From assembly GCF_014203325.1 (NCBI RefSeq), contig NZ_JACHIV010000001.1, positions 3,845,501 to 3,909,500 on the forward strand: a stretch of 64,000 nucleotides of DNA. The letters are read 5' to 3'. Source of the DNA: Saccharopolyspora gloriosae. GTDB lineage: Bacteria; Actinomycetota; Actinomycetes; Mycobacteriales; Pseudonocardiaceae. This document shows, one piece after another, positions 27,829 to 35,600 of this stretch. The stretch's first letter is position 1. The number at the start of each line of letters is the position of its first letter. Under the pieces are notes generated by a model. The model worked only from the letters and a program-made list of their open reading frames with translations, made no database searches and was not told the origin of the DNA. Made by a program: the position numbers and the translations under genes.

Positions 27829-27920
27829 GGGTGGTCTCCTGTGGGGAACGTCGTGGGAGTCAACCTGGACCGCCCGACGGCCCCTCCAGACCGCCACCGC
27901 TGCACGGTGACCCGCGGGCA

Positions 27921-27941
27921 ATGGTTGATACCTTCAACCAT
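27921..27941. promoter_or_regulatory. Palindromic operator upstream of the MFS exporter
   Basis: Perfect arms ATGGTTGA and TCAACCAT separated by TACCT, 93 bp before the exporter start. The TTGA-n-TCAA form resembles MarR/TetR-type operators found before efflux pumps. Confidence 0.6.
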
Positions 27942-27950
27942 ACGCGAGCC

Positions 27951-27965
27951 GTTGCATCGTGCAAC
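27951..27965. promoter_or_regulatory. Second palindrome upstream of the MFS exporter
   Basis: GTTGCA-TCG-TGCAAC, perfect 6-bp arms, 9 bp from the preceding palindrome. Different half-site, so possibly a second regulator. Confidence 0.45.
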
Positions 27966-28036
27966 CAGTCGCCCGGAGTCCGACCCCGCGCGGTGGCCCG
28001 ATCCCGCGACGAGCGGGCCACCGCACGCGCGACGCA

Positions 28037-28789
28037 TCAACGCCCGGCGGCATCCCTGATCCCGGCCAGGTACCGGTCGAAGGTCCACTGCCCCTGGACG
28101 TGCTCCCCGCGCGGCAGCAACCCGCCGCCGCGCATGCGGGCGCCGACCTCACCGGGCGCGGAGATCGGCAGCACGAGCTTGCGCAGCCCGCGCGCCTCGA
28201 CCAGGCGGCGCGCCATGTCGACCACGTCCATCCGCTCGGGGCCCGCGAGCTCCGGCGCGTAGCCCGTCGCGTCCTGCTCCGCGTGCGCGACCAAGCTCGC
28301 CGCCACCTCCTCCGCCGCCACGGGCCGCGACAGCATCCGCGGCACCACCGCGACGGGCGAGCGGTTCGCGAGCAGCGGCTCCGGGAACTCGAAGAACTGC
28401 GTGGCACGCAAGATCGTCCACGGAACGCCGCCGCCCGCGACGACCTCTTCCTGCGCCCGCTTCCCGTGGTAGTAACCGAAATCGACGGCGTCGCAGCCCA
28501 CGATCGACAACGCGACCAGGTGGCGCACACCGGATCGCCGCGCCGCCGCGAGCAGGTTCCCGCTCGCGCGGGCGAAGAACTCGACCGAGACCCGCTTGCG
28601 GACCGTGACCACGTTGCTCACGTCGATCACCGCCCGGCAACCGGACAAGGTCCCCTCCAGCCCGGCGCCCGTGACCAGGTCGACGCCCTGCGCACGCGCC
28701 AGCACCACCGGCTCGTGCGCCGCGGCCAGCAGCCGCGCCACGACCATGCGCCCCACCAGCCCGGTGCCTCCCGCTACCGCGATCCTCAT
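28037..28789 (-). CDS. NmrA-like atypical SDR, NAD(P)-binding protein
   Basis: 250 residues from ATG 28789, which has GGAGGAGG upstream; the longer frame from 28822 is unlikely. The Rossmann motif RIAVAGGTGLVGRMVV opens the protein. SVEFFARASGNLLAAARRSGVRHLVALSIVG and YYHGKRAQEEVV follow the NmrA/SDR_a5 pattern without the classical YxxxK. Such proteins act as redox sensors or reductases. Divergent from the small membrane protein at 29030. Confidence 0.85.
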   Translation of the reverse strand: MRIAVAGGTGLVGRMVVARLLAAAHEPVVLARAQGVDLVTGAGLEGTLSGCRAVIDVSNVVTVRKRVSVEFFARASGNLLAAARRSGVRHLVALSIVGCDAVDFGYYHGKRAQEEVVAGGGVPWTILRATQFFEFPEPLLANRSPVAVVPRMLSRPVAAEEVAASLVAHAEQDATGYAPELAGPERMDVVDMARRLVEARGLRKLVLPISAPGEVGARMRGGGLLPRGEHVQGQWTFDRYLAGIRDAAGR

Positions 28790-29029
28790 CGGCTCCTCCT
28801 CCCGCGTTCGGCCGGTGCTCACCGGCGTCGAGTCGGGGACGAGACGGCCCGCGGCCGATGTGACAGCAGGTGATCGGAGTCACCGCCACGAGCCGCCCTG
28901 TCACACCGGCGGTGCCGCTCTCGTCCTCCGAGCACCGGGGGACGAGCGTCGCTCCCACGGGACGCGGTCTCCCGCCCGTTCGCTCGCGAGCCGGAGTCCG
29001 AGCGCCGAAGACCGGGAAGGTCACCGAAC

Positions 29030-29473
29030 ATGTCGAACGAAGCACCGACCGAACGCAGCGGCCGGACGAAGGTCGCCGTCGACCGAGCCGCCCTGGTGGC
29101 ACTGATGCTGGTCGCGGCCGGCACCGGCTGCTGGGCGTACCTCGCCCCGCTGTCCTGGCACCTGTCGTTCCCCGGTTTCGGCCTGAGCTGGCTGCCGCAG
29201 CTCGGCCCGTACAACGAGCACCTCGCGAAGGACACCGGTGCGATGTTCCTGGCGCTGGCCGTGCTCAGCGCGATCGCGCTCCGGCGGGCCGCCGATAGGG
29301 CGCTCGTGCGCGTCGCCGGGGCGGCATGGCTGGTGTTCGACGTCCTGCACCTCGGCTACCACCTGACGATGCTGCACATGTACGGCCCGCTGGACCAGGT
29401 GCTCAACGTGCTCAGCCTCGGATTCCTGGTGGTGCTGGCGCTCGTCCTCGTCCTGCCCGCACGCCACCGCTGA
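29030..29473 (+). CDS. Four-helix membrane protein of unknown function
   Basis: 147 residues with four hydrophobic segments (about 20-38, 66-84, 92-110 and 122-143). A loop between helices 1 and 2 (SWHLSFPGFGLSWLPQLGPYNEHLAKD) is conserved-looking and probably extracytoplasmic. It resembles DoxX-size integral membrane proteins, but I do not recognise a specific family. ATG 29030 is divergent from the NmrA-like gene. The iron box follows 55 bp after its stop. Confidence 0.7.
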   Translation: MSNEAPTERSGRTKVAVDRAALVALMLVAAGTGCWAYLAPLSWHLSFPGFGLSWLPQLGPYNEHLAKDTGAMFLALAVLSAIALRRAADRALVRVAGAAWLVFDVLHLGYHLTMLHMYGPLDQVLNVLSLGFLVVLALVLVLPARHR

Positions 29474-29527
29474 GCGACCGGCGGGCGGCATGCGCGATCT
29501 CACAGGTCATTGCGACTTGCCGGAAAG

Positions 29528-29546
29528 AATGGTTAGGCTAACCTAA
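29528..29546 (+). promoter_or_regulatory. DtxR/IdeR-type iron box
   Basis: AATGGTTAGGCTAACCTAA matches the 19-bp consensus TTAGGTTAGGCTAACCTAA at 16 positions, including the whole palindromic core and right arm. TTGCCG (29517-29522) with TAACCT (29539-29544) at 16 bp is a plausible overlapping promoter. It lies 150 bp before the giant secreted-type protein, which is therefore expected to be induced under iron limitation. Confidence 0.8.
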
Positions 29547-29696
29547 CCAAGATCTCCGGCCGATGCGATGCACCATCGGCGGCCCTCGATCCCCACCCCG
29601 CCACCAGGCGACCAGCGCGCAGCTGCTCGTCGCGATGCCGCCTGCCTCGCTCCGGTTCGCCCGGCGCGGCCCAGGTTCGATGGAGAGAACCAGCGC

Positions 29697-32600
29697 ATGC
29701 CCACCGAACTACCCGCCGGGCTCCAGAAGGCCCTGGAGATCGTCGGCGGCCAGCCGTGGCCCGAGGGCGACGAAGCAGGACTGGAACGCATCGCCGGCGC
29801 TTGGGAGTCGCTGATCGGCGCGATCGACGAGACCGCCGCCGCGCTGCGGAAATCGGTGCACGGGCTGCAGGAGCACATGCGCGGCGAATTCGCCGAGTCC
29901 TACGGGGACCACGTCCGCGGCACGCTGCTGCCGACGCTCGACGGCCTGCGGGAGACCGCGCGCGGACTCGCCGACCAGGCGCAGAACACCGCCGCGGACA
30001 TCCAGTACGCCCGGATCATGATCGTGGTGCAGCTGGTGATGCTGGCGGCGACGATCGCGCTGGCCTGGATCCCGGGGATCGGGCAGGCGCTGGTGGCCGC
30101 GGCGGCATCGGTGGCGCGCGTGGTCATCGGCCGGGTGCTCTCGCAGGTGCTGGCGAACATCATCGCGCGGGCGGGCACCACCGTGGCCGGGCGCGTCGCG
30201 TTGAACGCCGCTTCCGGCGCGGTCGTCAACGAAGTCGTCGAGCTGTCGCTGGACGCCACCGTCCAGGGATTGCAGCTGGCCACCGGCAAGCGCACCGACT
30301 GGAACGAGCAGTTCACCAAGGGAGCGGCCATCAGCGGCGCGGTCGGCGGAGCCGCGGCCGGGGCGGCCGGTTCGCTCGTGCACGAGCTGACCCGGATCGG
30401 CGGTGCCGCGCTGAAGAAGTCCGCGAGCGCACCCGGTGCGGGTGGCGGCCTCGGCCGCGACGCGGTGCGCGGGATGGACCGGTTCGCGGACAGCCGGGCC
30501 GGGAAGGAGGCGAACCGGGCCCTCGGCGCCGGAGCTCAGGGCGCCGCGGCGCTGGCCGGGGACGCGGCGGCGAACGCGGCCGGCGGGATGCAGGGCGTGG
30601 GCGCGTACACGTTCACCTCGGCCGCGTTGGAGAGCCTTGCGGGCGGACGCGGTCGAGGACGCGGCGGTGCCGGGGCCTACGGCCCGGTGCAGGCGGCGCC
30701 CGACGTGGGCGACGCGATCGGCGGGCTGGATTCGGTGACCACCGAGTCGACCGGGCCGGACCTGCCCAGCGCGGAATCCGCCGCGCGCGGCGACACGACG
30801 GCGTCCGATGCCGCCGCGGGCGGTGACCCGGTCAGGACGGTCTCGCGGGACGCCGTGCCGGAATCAGGTCCGGAGCGCGCGGACGGCGTTGCCGAAACAC
30901 GTCCCCGCGCCGCACCGGATCCGCGCTTGTCCACAGTGGAGTCGAATTCATCGAGCGCGGCTCGATCGACCTCGGGAGCCGAAGCGATCGCGGACGCGGT
31001 TCCCGCCACGCGACGGTCCGACGACGACTCCGGCACGGCTCCGGCACCGGCTTCGACCACGGGTTCGGACGCGCCGCGGGGCCGATCCGAGGCGGAGGGC
31101 ATCTCCAGCAGTGGTGCGAGAAGTGCCGAGCCGAGCCAGGAGCGTCGCGAGGAGTCCACCCCGGCGACGCCCCGGGAACGAGCCGCCGCACTGCACCGGG
31201 AGTCGCCCGCTCAGGATTCCGCGATCGAAGACCACCGGAATACCGGTTTCCCTGAGAACACCGCGCAGAATTTCACCGCAGGGCAACGGGAAACGCCGGT
31301 CGAACATCGCGCGTCGGAGTCGGCACGGCAGTTCGCCGCGGCCGAGCGGGCGGAGACCGCGACCGAGCAGACGCCCCGCGATCCGCGATCGGAATCCGCC
31401 GAACCGGCGCGCGGAACCGGACACCCGCACCCGGCGGAATCCGGCGCGGCACAGGGGCGGAACGCCACCGCCGGGGACGACACGGCTTCCCCCTCCCGCA
31501 CCTCGACGTCGGCGGAGTCGGCGCCGGACGCATCCGCCCGGCAGGACTCGCCGACCGCCGACACGACGACGGAGCCCGCGCCCCGTGTCGCACCGCAGGA
31601 ACCCGCTGGCATCGCGCCGCACGACCCGGCCACCGCGGACGGCGCGCGGCACGACGACACCGCATCGCCGCAGCGCGCCGTCGGCGAATCCGCGCGGAGC
31701 GAAACGGCTTTCGCGCGACCCGCGAGTGATTCAGTGTCGTCCGACTCCACCGATGTGCTCGCCGGGGAGCACTCGCGCACAGCTCCCGTGCCGCACTCCC
31801 CAGTCGACCGCGCAGCTCCGTCCGAACTGAGCTCCGCTCAGGACGGCGACGCGCCCAGCGCCGCCGCGCGTGCGCGGGGCGACTCGGCATCGCCCCCGGT
31901 CGCGCCGCGCGAAGCGGCACCTGAGGCCGAAATCGCCGCGACCACCGCCACCGAGCGCGCACCGCACGAGCAGGACGACACGGCCCCGGCCGAGCCTCGC
32001 CAGCGCGACGTGGAACGCGCCGAGCCGCACGACCGGGAGACTCCGCAGGAGCAGCACCGCGACCACCGCATTGCACCGGCCCAGCCGGACGGAACCGACC
32101 GGTCGGTGATCCAGCACGCCACCGACCACTCGGATCCGGGCTCCCGGAGCGAAACCGGCCAGCGGGAGCCGACGATCCAGAACGAGACCCGCCCGCCGGA
32201 GTCGACGATCCACAGCATCACCGCCCGACCGGAGCCAGGAGCCCGGAGCGAGACGGATCAGCCCGGCTTCCGGCAGCGGGGTGACACCGCCCAGGTGGCG
32301 CGAGACAGCGCCGAACGGGTCGCGCCGCCGGAGCAGCGCGTCGGCCAGGAGGGGACCCGATCCGCTGAGCCCTCAGCGGTTCCGGCCACGACTCCGCTGC
32401 CGAACCACTCGGTCGCGACGCACTCCGCACCGTCCTCCGCACCTACGACGGCGAGCCCTTCCGGCACCGCGAGCACCCCCGGCATCACGAGCGCTCCCGG
32501 CACCCCTCGCGATGCGCACACGCGACCGGCTACCAGCAGCGACCCGAGCGGACCGGCGGGGAACGCGACGCGCCGCCCGGTCACGACCTCGGCGACGGCC

Positions 32601-35600
32601 GAGACCGGCGCCGCCCCTCCAGACCGGCGACCGGACGCGCCCGCCCCGCCGCCGCGCGCGCACCTGCGTCAGGAACGCGCAGCGGAGCCCGCCCCGCGCG
32701 CGCACGAGGATTCGGCGCCGCCCGCCCGCGAGCACGCGCCCCGCTCGGGACTCCCGACCGTTCCCGAGCGGGCGCACCTGTCCGACGCGGACGGCATCCC
32801 GCTGCGCGAGCTCCCCACCCGATCCAGGGGCGCGGAGCTCGACCCGGCGTCCGAACCCGACCGGGCACCGCTCGCGGCGACACGGCTCCAGGAGGGTTCC
32901 GGCGACGTCGTCCTGGACATCGACGGCACCGCTCCGCGCGAAGGCCCGGTCACCGAGCGGACCCAGCGCGTCCACGACCTGGTGCGGCACAACGCGGTCA
33001 TCGCCGACGCCATCGACGGCACCGCGCTGCGAGCGGACGCGCGGGCCGCGCTGCACCGAGCGGAGGTCCCGGCGGCGCGCGTCGACCGGTTGCTCGACGG
33101 CCTGTCCGACATCGCGCTGAAGGACGACTTCAAGGTGCTCACCCAGGAAGGACTTCGGTTGCGCACCGGGCAGGGCGCGGACGCGGTGGAGGTCCACGTC
33201 CGGCTGCGGCCCGGTGACGACACCTCGGACGGCGCCTCGCCGGAACCGACCTCGGGCAAGCAGGACTTCGCGCACGGCACGGATTCGGTGGCGGGCGGCG
33301 CCTACGGCAAGGCCGCCGGGGACAAGCAGTCCGGTCCGCGCCGCGACGGCGGATTCAACCACTTCCTGTCGCTGCCGCCCCCGACGGGCACCTCGAACCC
33401 GCACCGCACGATCGACCCGTCGTTCGGGTTCCGCGGCGCCACCCCGCAACCGTCCTGGGCGCACGGCGACACCACCGAGCTGGAGCACAGCGCGAGCTAC
33501 ACCCCGCCGAACACGTGGTCCGGCAGCACCCACGACCTCGTGCACGACCTGGTCGTGCGGCGCCCCGACCGGACCACGGCGAGTTCGGGGACGCAGCCGG
33601 GCGGCGCGAAGCTGACCATGCCGGAGGTGCTGGTGCAGGTCGACGCGGCCGAGGCGAAGTCAGCGGGCGGCCCGCGCGCGACCTTCGTGCGGGGTGATCA
33701 GGGACTGTTCGACGTGCTGAGCGATCTGGTGGGCGGTCATCCGCGGTGGACGGCCGCGACCGGCGCCGTGAACTCGCCGGTGCGCAACGACCTGCTGGAG
33801 CTCACGGGGAGCAAGAGCCTGTCGCACCTGGGCAACGACGTGCTCGACGGCTCGACGCTGACGAAGGCGCTGGAGATGCACGACGACGCGGGCCGCAGGC
33901 GCACCGCGCAGGTGGAGATCCGGTTCCGGCAAGGCGGCGCGCGGGGGTTCACCACTCCGCCGCGCCCTGAACCGGCGACCTCGGAGGCCGGATCGCAGCG
34001 GCCCGGCACGTCCGCGGGCACGAGCCCGGCGGAGCGCAGCGATCCCGGCTCATCCGAGCTCCGTCCCCCGCCGGACTCGGAAGAAGCGGCACGCAGCGTC
34101 CCGGCCACGGCGGAGACCAGCGCATCCGACGAGACGTCCGGATCGGCGGAAACCGCGCGGAAATCCGGGAAGGACGCCGAACCGGACGACGAGCCGAAAC
34201 CGACGATGCTCACCGAGCAGGGCCGCGGCTACAAGAACGAGGCCTCGCACACGGCGGGGTCCGCGCAGCCGTTCAACGTCAACGCCGGGCTCGGGCTCGG
34301 CTTCACCTGGAGCCTGTTCGACAAGCCGGGCACCGCGCAGCCGAGCTACACCCACGGCGACCGGCTGGACCTGCGGCTGGACGGTCGGGCGTTCCGGTCC
34401 AGCGGCACCGACCGCTCCACCGTGCGCACGGTGGAGAACACCGCCGCGACCACGTGGTTCGGCAGCGGACGGCTGCACGGCGTGGTCGGCGACCTCACCT
34501 ACGACGTCACGGTCCGCTTCGACGACGGCCAGGTCCGCCACGCGGGCCACCACGTTCCGGAAGGCGCCACGACCTGGTCGCTGGCCGAGCCCGACGCCCC
34601 GGACAAGCCGGCGGACGACCCGGGCCACCTCGCCGAGGACAACACGGCCCCGTTCGCTCCGCACCGGGTGATCGGGGCCGCGGAGACCCACTTCCCCAAC
34701 GCCGACGGCCTGCGCACGGCGCTGCGGGACCGGTTGCCCGCCGCCGTGCTGCGCGATGACGCGGGGACCGCCGGGAACGTGCGCGCCTCGGACAACGAGG
34801 TGGCGTTGCGCTACTTCACCTCGCCGCGCGGGTTGCTGTCGCACTCCCCCGAGCTCAACGGCGACGGCATGTCGTTCCTGCTGAACCGGGGGACGCACGC
34901 CGGCACCGGCACCCCGGACGACTTCGTGCGCGTCGTGATCCGGGCGGTGCCGCGCGAAGGCTCCGCCGTCGAAGCCGGCACCGCGAGGGCATCCGCGGCG
35001 GGGAGCTCACCCGACGCGCGGGACACCGCCGACGCGAGCACCACCGACTCTGACGACTCCGGGAGCACGCGACCCGTCGGCCTCGCCGGCTCAGCGGACG
35101 GCGTGGTTCCTCCCAGCAGCGCGCAACGCCGCTACACGCCCGAAACCGACCGCTCCCGCGAGGGATCCGGTTGGGAGGACACGACGTTGCGCGGCGAACT
35201 GCAGGAGAAGGGCCGCATCGACCACTCCGAAACGGTCCGCGGCGCGACCACCGCCGGCGGCGGTTCCGGGGTTCGCGCGGGCATCGGCTCCGAGCGCATC
35301 AACCGCACCCTGGAGTTCACCGCCGGGTACAACCGGTCGTTCGGCGGCGAGCAGCGCACCGTGGACTCCTCCAGCGGGCAGGGACGCGGGTTCGGCTGGT
35401 CCGGGAAGAAGTTCACCGCGCACCAGCGCCCGATCGACTACGAGATCTCGTTGCGCGACAACGGGATCGTGGAGCGCTTCACCGTCGACGGCGGCGCGGC
35501 CACCACCTACCGCAGCGGGCGCACCGCGCTCACCGAGCCCGCCACCGACGGCAACTCCGAGTACCGCGCGGTCGACCACGACGCCCCGGCGCGCCCGGAC

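Noticed and set aside
29568-29696. Earlier start for the giant protein
   Set aside because: The extension is His/Pro/Arg-rich and unlike the family. The ATG at 29697 has a GGAGAG site, and the WXG100-like domain begins right after it.
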